A DNA stretch of 64,000 bases from Acinonyx jubatus (taxonomy: Eukaryota; Chordata; Mammalia; Carnivora; Felidae): the NCBI RefSeq assembly GCF_027475565.1, contig NC_069384.1:103573501-103637500 (forward strand), in the 5' to 3' direction. Under the pieces are notes generated by a model that had not been told where the DNA came from, searched no databases, and worked only from the letters and a program-made list of their open reading frames with translations. This document shows, piece by piece, positions 1-9,915 of the stretch. A program made the translations under genes and the position numbers. The stretch's first letter is position 1; every line of letters begins with the position of its first letter.

Positions 1-1090
1 TAATGTCAGGGGTGGGGGTCCTATCTGGTTTCTGATTCTTTTCAGTTTCATCTAGAAACTGGAAGGCAGGATACGCTCAGGGGCTACCTGACTTCATCAG
101 CACCAGCTGGAGGCTGTGGTTTATCCTTCTGCCTGTCTCACAACCATTCACCTGGGTCCCTTTGGTGACCACCCTCCTCTGATCTCAGAACACAAGATTC
201 TAGTGGCAAGACCCACCTCCTGACTTCTACATTCACTGAAACCATTCACTAGGGTGGGTATGGCCTCAAGCCAGCCACCTCCTCTCTCTTTTCCAGGCAG
301 CCCCTTCAGGTCAGCCTGGAAGCCAGGATGATCCCACCCCCTGCCCCCCAACCAAGTATGTGAGAGGTGGGTTCTTCTGGAGATAAAGCCGAGGCATTAC
401 GGGGGCCACTTGCACTGCTGTGAGAAGAGATGGCTGTGAGGAGACAGAAGAACACGGCAGTGAGGGGGATTCTCTAAAATTTCAGAAGCTGAATTGCCTT
501 TGTGGGGGAGGAGCTGATGCACCTGAAAACTATTTGCAAGGCTTTACTGCTCAAGTAAAATTCGTACTGAAATGCCTGTAATCTTTTCAAGAGATTTTGA
601 TGTTCACTTAATGTTTCCCTTTCAGCAGAATAAATGTAGACTTGGTCCCTGTTTTTCATGCGCTTAGGCTCTGGTTTTGTAAAATGATATAGGTAGGCTA
701 ATTCCTATTGACCCTTCAGAGAAAGAAACCATATATTGTTATTCAAGAAGCACATGTAATTTTATCTCTTTTTAAAAGCCCCAATCAAATAGATTACCTT
801 CCTGAGCTATGAACAAATTGAAATGCACATGGATCTGCAAGGTTAAAGAGCAAGAGGATAAGGACTTGCATTTGAAAGAACAAGGTCTTCTGGCTGTCAT
901 TTGGTGCTGCAAAGATTCTCTTAAATGAGTAGAGAGGAAACCAGTTGATTCTGAAACCGAAAAATCTCTCTCTCCTCTCTCAAAAGGGATGACATAGGTG
1001 TGTCAGAGCAAACAGTGTGTTGCATTTCTCCAACAGTCTTCTTGAAGGTAAAAATACTTCCCCAAAGCCTCTACTATTCTTCCCCTGCCC
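1..1090. other. Unassigned non-coding sequence
   Basis: I recognise no exon, RNA gene or repeat family here. Reading frames are short (61-68 residues) and resemble no protein family. A short CT-rich stretch lies near 965-985. The start of the L2 element that follows (about 1092) bounds this block. Confidence 0.5.
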
Positions 1091-1091
1091 A

Positions 1092-1689
1092 GGCCACCAT
1101 CACCTCTGCTCTGGACTACGGAAAGAGCTGCCTACTGACCATCCTTGCTTTTACCTTTGTCCGTACAGGATTCACTCTTCACTCAGTAGCCAAAGGGATC
1201 TTTTAAAGATCATTTTTTAAAGCTTACAACTCTCCAATGGCTTCCCAATGTAGTTAGGATGCAATTCAAACTTATCTGGATTTCTTGATAGAGATAATAT
1301 GTGCAGCATAGTATGAGCAGAACAAGTCTCATGTGAGTCCATCTCAAGCCGTGCAAGATGTTTAGCATCCCTGGTCCCTGCCCATTAAGAGTCAATTGTT
1401 CTCAGTCCTCAACTCCAGCATTTTGCATCCAAATCACTATCTGCATATCTTCAAACACCTCCAGGAAGGTGTTTCCTCCCCATCACCCCCCCCCTGAAAC
1501 CCCCTATTAGCCTACTTGACCTGGCCCCTGCTTACCTTCAACCTCAGGATCTTTGCACAGACAGTTCTCTCTGCCTGGACTGCTCTACTGCCAGACTAAC
1601 TTTGTTTGGCTCTTTTTCCATATTCAAGTCTTAGCTTAAATGTCACCTCCTCAGAATGGCCTCACCTGACCACCCCATCTAAAATAGCA

Positions 1690-1732
<43 letters not shown>

Positions 1733-1904
1733 TAATCTCTCACTGTGCACATATCACTATACATGATTTTCTCCTTTATTTGTTTACTTGTTTATTATCT
1801 GTCCCTCCTTCTAGAATGTAAGTTCTATGAGAGCAGTGTGTTTTGTTTGCTGCTACATTCCAGCACTCAGGCATAAATTTGTATAAATGTCTATTGACTG
1901 AATT
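1092..1904 (+). repeat. L2 LINE 3' end, sense
   Basis: Successive L2 phrases appear in order: 'ctctgctctggactac', 'ctccaatggcttccca', 'gatctttgcacag', 'tctgcctggactgctc', 'atgtcacctcctcagaatgg', 'ctagaatgtaagttctatga' and the 3' terminal 'aaatgtctattgactgaat'. This is the last part of L2 ORF2 plus its 3' end, too decayed to encode protein. A (CA)n tract (1691-1728) has grown inside it at the position where L2 normally reads 'aaaatagcac'. Confidence 0.85.
1691..1728 (+). repeat. (CA)n microsatellite
   Basis: An uninterrupted run of about 19 CA dinucleotides lies inside the L2 element. The flank 'aaaatagcaa' matches the L2 consensus just where a C-rich stretch begins, so the repeat was probably seeded by L2 sequence. 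Length is likely polymorphic between individuals. Confidence 0.97.
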
Positions 1905-2688
1905 AAGGAGATGCCATGAAGTTATAGATCACTTAATCACACACATAAAAATGTCAGGAAGAAGCAGAAAATCATTATGAAATTCAGTTTTCAGATAAGG
2001 CACTGAGATACTAAAAATAACAAATCCCACACTGAATATTAATGATGGAGGGAGGAACAAAACTAGAAATGCCATTACCTCCTTATGAAGTCACAGTGGA
2101 TTATCCAGTATAAGGCAATCCATTAGATAGGTCACACAAAAAGACAAATAACATACAAAGACTATAATCAACATAATTCCCTTGTCCCTACCACTTTAAG
2201 GCTAAATGCCCATGTGATCACCACTATCTATATCCAGTTGCATTTCATTTTACTTTATGGGTTATACCTTCTCAAATCTAGGCTCAAAAACTTAGATTCA
2301 CCTTCAGAGAAAGGGAGGGAAAAGGAAATAAGTTGTATTGTTCCCTATGGAACAAATTTGAATACTTATCTCTCATCTAATTCTAGTAGCTGACAAAACT
2401 GATCCATGAATGAAGTATAGTGTAGGGATGGCGAATACATGGCATCCGTGTTGCCCCTCTCCACTCTTGCACCATTGGCATGTATGGCTCACCAATTCCA
2501 GAACTCACTCCTGCTGAGCACCCATTCTGCCAGGGACTCCTCAACTCAGTGCTCCAGGCAGCTGCTACCAGTGAATCAAAGCTGGCATACAAGTTAAACA
2601 TCTATTGCCAGCCTTGGAATAGTGGAAAGAGACAATCTTTCCAAGTACATCTGAATTTAAATACCATACCTGTTGTTTGTCACTTATA
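1905..2688. other. Unassigned non-coding sequence
   Basis: AT-rich sequence with no recognised repeat or gene. The open frames at 2383-2601 (minus) and 2480-2689 (plus) overlap each other and have no recognisable domain. Confidence 0.5.
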
Positions 2689-2815
2689 AGACCTTGGTTT
2701 TTCACCCTCTTTCTGTTTGTTTCATGATACCAAACGAGGGTTGTTAGAAATTACAAATAACATATGTAAAGTGTTTAGCACAGTGCTTGTTACAATTAGA
2801 ATTCAATAATAGTAC
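2689..2815 (+). repeat. MIR SINE, 3' part (probable)
   Basis: The phrase 'atatgtaaagtgtttagcac' followed by 'agtgcttgttacaatt' and 'attcaataatagtac' corresponds to the MIR 3' half (core tail 'taaagcgcttagaacagtgcctggca'). The 5' half is not clear. It sits about 110 bp before a MER5-type element. Confidence 0.45.
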
Positions 2816-2923
2816 TGTTTAGCTGTGGTTAGAAGAAGGCTCCAAGAATGGAGCAGGTGTAATTTTGGAAGGTGGGAGGAGTGCACGTCATTAGATACAC
2901 TAGAGTGAGATTTAGTATTAGAC

Positions 2924-3103
2924 CAGTGGAGTGGTTCCCAAGGTGGTTCCCAGGCCACCTGTGAACTTGTCACAAATTGCAGATATTCAGGTTCTAGCCT
3001 GGACCTACAGATCAGAAGCTCTGGGGATGGGTCCCAGAATTCTGTGTGCGAACAAACCCTCCAGGTAATTCTGATGCCCGCTGTGTCCAGTTCGGGAACC
3101 ACT
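2924..3103 (+). mobile_element. MER5A-like non-autonomous hAT (Charlie) element
   Basis: About 180 bp with terminal inverted repeats: left 'cagtggagtggttccca', right 'gttcgggaaccactg'. Internal phrases match MER5A: 'gaacttgtcacaaattgcag', 'gatcagaagctctgggg', 'cccagaattctgtgtg' and 'taattctgatgc'. It is a small internally deleted relic mobilised in the past by a hAT transposase and encodes nothing. A minus-strand open frame of 144 codons (2803-3237) crosses it and is fortuitous. Confidence 0.75.
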
Positions 3104-3985
3104 GTGATAGAGAGAGGGACAGGGGGGAAAATAGAAGTGATGAAGCCAGGGGAGAAGACTGTCTGCTCACCTGGTGATGAATCAGAGAGGAAACAAGGAG
3201 AGCCACCCCTCACAGAGGCCATATCAGCACTCCCCACCCCAGTGGCAACTCTCTCCAGGCAGGATAGCAGTTTGCCACAATATACAAAACAGACTGGAGC
3301 ACACTAAGAGAAAATGGGCTTGTAGGACAAAATTAGGTAAAAGGAAAACGTCCCAAATGCAGCCCCAGTGCAGGTAGACAATAGACTAAACTTGCAAGGC
3401 TCTTTCTTTGAGTAGAGGTAGGTGGCCATTATCCTTGGTTTTTTCAAATGCAGCTTTGACCAGGGCAAGAAGCTGGTCTAGACACTCCCTCGAGCTTCTC
3501 CAGCTTGGCAATTTCACGAACAAATTGTATCTGACAGCTCAGGGTGGATAGTGGGGGTCGGGAGGAGGTATGTCAGGAGATGCAATCCTCTACCAGGACT
3601 TCTCTGCTCTACCTGTTCAACCTAGACCACTTGCTTTCCCCCATTTCCACCTCTTTATGCCAGACACAGAAGTGCTTCCCATGCAGTTAAAAGTTAAAAA
3701 TATTTTTAAAGAACATAATCAATCTGAAGTCCTGTGTGACTCAGCAGGTTTTAAACCCATTTCCAAAGTTAACCCCTGCAGCCAGATCTATGATTGCCTT
3801 AGCATCTACTTATCTTTGGTTCCACCTAATTAGAAACTTAAATTCTCATTAAAAATTTAATTTACACATCCTTAGACACATACTCACTTGCAGAATGTTC
3901 TAAAGGGTGTAGACAAGATCTAAGGCCAGTATCTTATTAAAGTACAAGGATCTTGTTAGAGACTATCAGACATTCAGATCCAACA
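3104..3985. other. Unassigned non-coding sequence
   Basis: Mostly unique-looking sequence. The 87-codon frames on the plus strand (3044-3307 and 3570-3833) show no domain or splice context I can recognise. No repeat family is assigned. Confidence 0.45.
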
Positions 3986-3989
3986 TAAT

Positions 3990-4190
3990 TATTGAACACC
4001 TACACTGCCATTTCCTGCCTTTCCCACAACCATGTGCATAGGTATCATCATCAACTCTATAATGCAGAATGCAGAACAGAGGCTCAGACACAGAAAGGAA
4101 CGAGCTCAGGGTCCGCACAGCTACTTTAAGTGGCCAAGTGTGGATCCTAAACACCGGTCTCCTGACAGAGGTGTTTAATCTACAACTAGA
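3990..4190 (-). repeat. MIR-like SINE, antisense (tentative)
   Basis: The order 'attattgaacacctac', 'atcatcatcaactctataat', 'agaggctcagacacagaaag' and 'cacagctactttaagtggcc' follows the reverse-complement MIR layout (counts, 'gaggcacagagag', 'cacacagctagtaagtgg'). The match is well diverged. Confidence 0.5.
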
Positions 4191-4914
4191 AGATCGGCTA
4201 CAGGGGTGACCTTCCCTTAATTTAGTTAAAAATGACAGTTCTCCATTCCCAGCTGATGTGTGTGCTGTGATTTGTACTTCCAGTGGAATGTTTCTGCTGC
4301 TGAAATTTATCACCACCTTTCCAAACTGGTGGAGGGAATGTTTTCATTTTAAAAGTATGTTATACACAGCCCTCTTGCAAATAAGGCAAACTTGTTCTTG
4401 GCTTGAAGTGAACGATGTAAATTCTAAAATTAACACTAACCATGTTCGTAATGACAGCTATGTGCATGTTAGGAGATTTTACCAAAAAATATCATTTGGG
4501 TATTATTGAAACACTTGGAAAACGTGCCTCACAATAACCAAAAACTCACTTCAAATATGTTTTTAAACTTAGCTTTGGATAGATCCCCTCTGCTGAGATT
4601 CTAAGGTGGCTTACCATTGTTGTTCAAGCATACGGAATATTTTTATACGAAAGGAAAACTCCCAACTGTTCTTGTGTCTCTGAACACAGAAGTGGGTTTA
4701 CTTTAAGGAGAACGTCCAGGGAGCCTGGTTAATAACTAGGAATGGGTTTCCTAAGAAGACTGGGCATCTTATTTTGAAGGAGGGTGAGAAGAGGGGGTGA
4801 ACCGACTATGGTTCTAAAGTTGTGCTACGGACCTGGTTTCTGTTCTCAAAACACATTTCCTCCCCCAAGGAACAATATAGTTTCCTAAGTCACAGAAAAA
4901 GAAAGAAATGAAAA
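4191..4914. other. Unassigned non-coding sequence
   Basis: AT-rich sequence with no recognised repeat, exon or RNA gene. An 83-codon plus-strand frame at 4258-4509 has no recognisable features. Confidence 0.45.
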
Positions 4915-5097
4915 AATCACATTTATGGAGGCTCTTCTGGGTTCAGGTTCCTCTAGTGCTTTTCACATTGTTAATTATTTACTCTCTTCACAAATAAGGA
5001 AACCAAGGATCAGACTGGCAGTGTAACTCACCCAAGGTTATGGAATAAATGAAGGGACCGAAAATTTAACCCAGACATCTTCTAAGTCCAGGTCCAA
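4915..5097 (-). repeat. MIR SINE, antisense
   Basis: Reverse-complement MIR phrases: 'aaataaggaaaccaagga', 'gtgtaactcacccaaggtta', and the final 'aacccagacatcttctaagt'. The leading 'atttatggaggctcttctgg' replaces the usual 'atttattgagcgcttactatg'. About 180 bp, heavily diverged. Confidence 0.65.
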
Positions 5098-5129
5098 TTG
5101 ATTTTTTCCACTTCAATGAAAGTCCCTCC

Positions 5130-5200
5130 CAATAAGGTACCATTTTAATGGTGAGGAAACTGAGACACAGATAAAATAGTTTGCCTCAAGTTGTGTCGTC
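5130..5200 (-). repeat. MIR-core fragment (tentative)
   Basis: The phrase 'cattttaatggtgaggaaac' then 'tgagacacagataaaatagt' matches the antisense MIR core ('cattttacagatgaggaaactgaggcacag'). It lies just after another MIR copy, so it may be a second, truncated copy. Confidence 0.4.
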
Positions 5201-7915
5201 AGTCTGAGACTGAGGGTCACTGTGTGAAATGTTCAGGAAGCCACATCTTTTTTCCTTTTCAATGCCTAGATTTAGCTTATGAAAGATCACAGTATGTTAC
5301 TTTTAGAGATTTTCCAGCTTTGGGGATGGGATTTTGTTTTTCTTGGCAGCATTCATTTTTGAAAGCAGTATATTTGACACTGCTTTCTGGATTTAGCTTG
5401 ATACAAAATGAAGCAAAGTTAGACCCACGCACTCTGCTCTCTTCCAAATTGTGAATGCGTGAGTTAACTTTTTGCTCAGGACATCAGCGTTTCTGAAGGA
5501 GTAAGGCCCAAGTAGAGTCTTGTGATTTTTAGAATCAGTAGATCTTTCTATTCAGCAAGCTATAATCACCACTTTGCCCACCCATCATAAGTGAGAAGAG
5601 AGAAACTCTTGCACTAAAGAATCCCTGTTGATAAAGCAAAATCTTTGTTTCATGAACATTCTGTCTTTAGAAAGCAAGGGATAGAACACTTGCTACTTAA
5701 TAATAAGAATTCTTCAGTGAATACTCAGATGAATGAGTATTTCTTAAAGGCATGGAGTATGTAAGGAATGTTAATCCAGCCTCTGTGTTCACTCCCCCAC
5801 ACAACAACTGTAAAGAAATCACTGGCCTCTGAGTGATGAATGCACCCGGACTCAACCAGGAGGGAAGGCAGCCCCAAGCTCTGTAACGTGGCATCTCCCT
5901 TTGTAAACTCCTGGGTGGACTTCTTTTTTGGTTGTAGCTGATGAATGCACTCAGCTAAAGGATTTCGGATACATTGTAAAATGACCATCAAGTGTTTCTC
6001 CTCCTCTGCCATGCCCACCTCTTTTTATCCTATCAATAAAATCCCAACCCCAACTGTATACATCTCAGGCTTTCATAGACGCACTTCTAGCACATCCTCA
6101 GCTGTTAAAAAGTTCTATTGGTTATTTCCAATTAATGTCTTAGGAGGCCCCAGGCCGGGGGGGGGGGGGAGAAATAAATCAGGAAGCTGAATTAGTAAAT
6201 GACAGAGCAGTAATCAGCTTAAATGAGACTACTTCCAGCCCTTTGCTTGCGGATGACACAGAATTTGCAAGCTTAGAAAATCTCTGTTCTCTGCAGGGGT
6301 ACTGTGGGGATACCAGAGATGTGTTTCCACAATCATCATCTTATTTATTTATTTAGTCTTCTGCTGCAGTACGCCAAGCAGGCACCCGCACCCCCATCCC
6401 CACCCCGTGCTCTGTGCAGGCAAACCCTACTTGCTAAACAGCCAGGCTGCACGAAGCATTAAGGCTACAGCCTTCCATACCAGTAGACATTGCAAACATT
6501 CAGGTATACTTTCTCATCTGCAGTCAGCCCTGTATCTCCAGCTCTGCAAAGCCTTTAGCACTTGCAGAGGCATTATTTCCTCCCAGCTATGTTTGGTTTA
6601 AACTTGAAGTTGACCAGGTTCTACAGCTCAGGAGTCTAAACTGACCCCTGCAGGCTTTTACATAGAATCTGTCCCTCTTCCTCTGCTGAATATGTTTCCC
6701 CTGCCCTGTTCTGGAATGCCTCAGGGCCCTCTGTAACCTTGATGCCTCTTCTCCACTGGAAGTTAGAAGCATCCTCACTGGCTGCATTATTGCACACTTC
6801 CCTGGTAACCTTGTTTTTTTCTTCAACTAAAACTTCTCCATAACACCTCCCCTGTTTTAACCTGAAATTCTCTAGCCCTCTGTAACAGCTTTTCCAACCC
6901 GCCTGTCACAAGAGTGATTGTAGAGGGCAAATTGGGGAAAGGAGGTTTGGAGACTCACCTGCAGAGCTGCAAGGATCAGACACAAGGATGGGGCTGCAGG
7001 CAAACTTCCCAGGAACTGTCTGCAGCCAAGTCTCCTGGCCTTAAAGGGACAGGGCACTTTTCACCATATAAGGAAGACAGTTTCACTTGGGGCCTGTTTG
7101 GGCAAAGCAGCTCCTTCTCTTGATGATTGCAGAGGCTGAAGCCTTCCAGGGAAATCTGGAGCCTGTCAGTTCTCAGGGATCTGTACCCAGTAGGCAGCTT
7201 GGATAAGTCACAAGAATGGTGTTTGGCAGGCCATTTTCAAAGGCCAGAAAACCCTCTGTCTGTGGCCTGTCTCCCTATAGAAAAGGTAGTGACTGGGAAG
7301 ACTTTCTCAATTAGATGAAAGGGCTTCTGCTTCTATTTCAGGTTTGGCTTCCTCGAAGCCAATGATCCTGCTCTTCTGAAAGGGGAGAACAGCTTGACCC
7401 CCTTCCTCCTGACTTTGAGACTAAAGAGAGAAGACTCAAGAGTGGTAAAGCTCGTGGTTTGAGATTTTCATTACAACACATTAGCAGCGCACCCTGACAA
7501 TGACTGAAGTGGAGATGATTTTGTTATTTCAGCTGGCAGAGGCCCTTCTGAAACAGATAAACACACACAGTTCTCAACCAAGGCCATGTCCACTCCTGAC
7601 AACCCTTCCTGGGCTCCTGTGGCTGAAGCCCACAGCTGAAGTTTGAGGACTGCTTTATCTTTCAAATGTCAGGGATGAGAAGGTGTTTTAGCAAAAGCAA
7701 ACATTTTCTGCTGATGATAGTCAAATGCAAGCCTGTCCTGTTGGTTTGGGGTGGATTAAAAGTAGTTATAAAATGTTAGAGTCTAAGAAAAGAAAAGTGT
7801 AACCTAATTTAGTTATCACTTGGGTATTTATATACCTCTTTCTTCACTCCCAAGTGGATATTGTCTCTTTATTGCCTGGCTCCTCCTCTACCTAATACTT
7901 AGTATCTGTACCATA
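5201..7915. other. Long unassigned non-coding block
   Basis: About 2.7 kb in which I assign no repeat or gene. It contains a run of 13 G (6157-6169) after a CAGGCC motif and several short frames on both strands with no recognisable domain. Only the G run is a clear structural feature. Confidence 0.45.
6157..6169 (+). repeat. G13 homopolymer
   Basis: Thirteen consecutive G residues between 'ccccaggcc' and 'agaaataaat'. Long G runs are unstable in replication and prone to sequencing length error. Confidence 0.9.
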
Positions 7916-7918
7916 CAC

Positions 7919-8158
7919 AGTAAAACCTTGGATTGCAAGTAACTTGTTCTGTGAGTGTTCTGTAAGACTAGCAAACATTTCTAATAAATTTTATCTTGAT
8001 AAAACGAGCAATGTCTTGCAATGTGAATAGTATGTGACATCGAATGTCACATGATCAAAATTGAGTCAATGTTCTTGAAATTCACTTTGGTATACAAGTG
8101 CTCAGGGTTACAAGCATGTTTCTGGAAGGAATTATGCTTACAAAGCAAGGTTTACTAT
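7919..8158. mobile_element. Tigger/mariner-like MITE
   Basis: About 240 bp bounded by inverted repeats: left 'cagtaaaaccttggattgca', right (reverse-complemented) reading 'tagtaaaccttgctttgta'. Internal phrases 'taacttgttctgtgagtgtt', 'aacatttctaataaatttta' and 'acatcgaatgtcacatgatc' belong to a Tigger/pogo-type MITE family as I remember it. It has no coding capacity. The family name is not certain. Confidence 0.65.
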
Positions 8159-8237
8159 ATTTGGGATCTTTTAAAAAATTCAATTTGGCCCCCGATTACA
8201 TAGTTTGGTACTATTCTCATATCTTGCCTTTTTATGT

Positions 8238-8252
8238 AGATTTTGATTCTTT
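8238..8252 (+). repeat. Target-site duplication, left copy
   Basis: The 15-mer 'agattttgattcttt' recurs exactly at 8686-8700. The two copies bracket two SINEs, which shows that the pair occupies a single original target site. Confidence 0.93.
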
Positions 8253-8478
8253 TTCTTTAAAAAAATTTTTTTTAACGTTTATTTATTTTTGAGACAGAGA
8301 GGGAGACAGAGCATGAACGGGGGAGGGGCAGAGAGAGAGGGAGACACAGAACTGGAAGCAGGCTCCAGACTCTGAGCCATCAGCCCAGAGCCCGACGTGG
8401 GACTCGAACTCACGGACCGCGAGATCGTGACCTGAGCTGAAGTCGGACGCTTAACCAACTGAGCCACCCAGGCGCCCC
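8253..8478 (-). mobile_element. Felid tRNA-Lys SINE (CAN-SINE), inner copy
   Basis: Antisense full-length SINE: T-rich tail, 'aacgtttatttatttttgag', 'gcatgaacgggggaggggca', 'ggctccagactctgagccat', 'cgaactcacggaccgcgaga' and head 'cacccaggcgcccc'. It is close to the young felid consensus and CpG-rich. Its head joins the T-tail of the next SINE, and no TSD of its own is visible between the two, so it inserted into that tail. Confidence 0.95.
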
Positions 8479-8479
8479 T

Positions 8480-8685
8480 AAAAAATTTTTTTGAACGTTT
8501 ATTTATTTTTGAGAGAGAGTGCAAGTGGGGGGAGGGGCAGAGAAAGAGGGGGACAGAATCCAAAGCAGGCTCCAGGCTCTGAGCTATCAGCACAGAGTCC
8601 GAAGTGGGGCTGGAACCCACAAACCACAAGATCATGACCTGAGCCTAAGTCAGATGTTCAACTGACTGAGCCACCCAGGCACCCC
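8480..8685 (-). mobile_element. Felid tRNA-Lys SINE, outer copy
   Basis: Second antisense SINE: 'ttgaacgtttatttattttt', 'ggctccaggctctgagctat', 'agtggggctggaacccacaa' and head 'cacccaggcacccc'. It has more decayed CpG sites than its neighbour, so it is older. The 15-bp TSD at 8686-8700 abuts its head directly. Confidence 0.95.
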
Positions 8686-8700
8686 AGATTTTGATTCTTT

Positions 8701-9014
8701 AAGGACAAAGACCACTCATATTCTTCCATACTCTGCTTAACACCTAGCCTGGAACAAGCATATAGTAGACTGGGAAATATTTGTTGATAAAATCAATTGG
8801 ATGGAACCCAGGGTTTTTTACAATGTTTACACAGTTTTATGAATAAAATGGGTTTTTACTAAATTATTGCCATTGTCAAATAAATCCAGTCTCTTTGCTT
8901 TATTGTCTCTTTTATTTGAACTAGTATATATTTTCCATATCATCAAATTTCCTTCAAGGGCAGAGGTTAATATTTAAAATAATTTCTCTAAAAGGTAGTC
9001 ATGATAAACTCTGA
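8701..9014. other. Unassigned AT-rich sequence
   Basis: AT-rich spacer between the SINE pair and the start of an old L1 fragment. A weak L2-like phrase ('ctgcttaacacctagcctgg', 'gggaaatatttgttgataaa') near 8730-8795 hints at a diverged L2 3' end on the plus strand. Confidence 0.4.
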
Positions 9015-9126
9015 TTCCTAGGATTAGGAACTTAATCTAAGGGAATAATTAAACAGAAGCAAAAAATTATATAAACAGAGATGTTCATTGCATCGCTATC
9101 TGTAATAGTAGAAATAAGAAATTACT

Positions 9127-9349
9127 AGGGTGCCTGGGTGGCTCAGTTGGTTAAGCATCCGACTTCAGCTCATGATCTCATGGTCCGTGAGTATGAGCCC
9201 CGCATCCGGCTCTGTGCTGACAGCTCGGAGCCTGGAGCCTGCTTCGAATTCTGTGTCTCCCTCTCTGTCTCTCTGTCTGTCTCTCTCTCTACCCCTCCCC
9301 CACTCAACTCTATCTCTTTCAAAAAAGAAAAAAATGTTAAAAAAATTAA
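9127..9349 (+). mobile_element. Felid tRNA-Lys SINE inside L1
   Basis: Sense SINE: 'gtgcctgggtggctcagttg', 'gctctgtgctgacagctcgg', then 'ctctctgtctctctgtctgt' and an A-rich tail. An exact 15-bp TSD 'aaataagaaattact' is present at 9112-9126 and 9350-9364. The sequence skips part of the usual 'ggctcaggtcatg' (reads 'agctcatgatctc'). Confidence 0.95.
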
Positions 9350-9394
9350 AAATAAGAAATTACTTAAAGGCTCTAAAGTCATTTATACATCAGT

Positions 9395-9600
9395 AATGAT
9401 AGCTCACAGTTACTGATTGCTCCTCACGTACCAGGCACTGATCTAATCATTTTATATAGATTAACTCATTTGATCATGACAAAGCTCTGCAGTAGGAATT
9501 GTCATCATCCCCATTTTATTGATTAGAAAACTAAGGCACAGAGGTTATGAATCTGGCATTTGAACTGAGGTATTCTGGCACCAGCACTTACAATTCTAGC
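9395..9600 (-). repeat. MIR SINE, antisense
   Basis: Clear reverse MIR: 'aatgatagctcacagttact', 'cgtaccaggcactgatctaa', 'gattaactcatttgatcatg', 'catccccattttattgatta' and 'aactaaggcacagaggttat'. It lies between L1 segments that otherwise read through. Confidence 0.8.
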
Positions 9601-9915
9601 GTCATGCTAGGCCCTCATTAAGACTTACTGAACATTATAAGAGGCACTAAGGATAAATAGATTAATAAAATTGATAATGGTCTGTGTGCAGCCATTAAAA
9701 ATAATACTCGTGAAAGCTTTGTACAAACATGGAAACATGCTTATGCTACAAAGCTAACTGAAAGGGGAAGAATACAAAATATCTCGGATTGCCACTAGCT
9801 AAATATCTCTAAGAAATGGCAAGCAATATGCAAACAGAAAGTAGTTGTATAATAATGCTGAACTAATATGATTTTCTCCCAAATTATTTTAAATATTTTT
9901 TATTGTTTAAAAACT

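Larger units (their letters stand above)
9015..9915 (+). mobile_element. Old L1 (L1M-type) 3' portion, interrupted
   Basis: L1 phrases in sense order: 'ctaagggaataatt', 'agatgttcattgcatcgcta', 'atttatacatcag', then after interruptions 'gtgcagccattaaaaataat' and 'gaaacatgcttatgctacaa'. It is broken by a felid SINE (9127-9349) and by a MIR (9395-9600). No intact ORF2 remains. Confidence 0.65.

Noticed and set aside
2803..3237. 144-codon minus-strand open frame, the longest in the window
   Set aside because: It runs across a MER5A-like element, shows no domain, and has no splice or promoter context. It is a chance frame.
8279..8635. 118-codon minus-strand open frame
   Set aside because: It lies fully inside two tRNA-Lys SINEs. 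The translated 'GAWVAQLVKRPTSAQV'-type sequence recurs wherever this SINE occurs.
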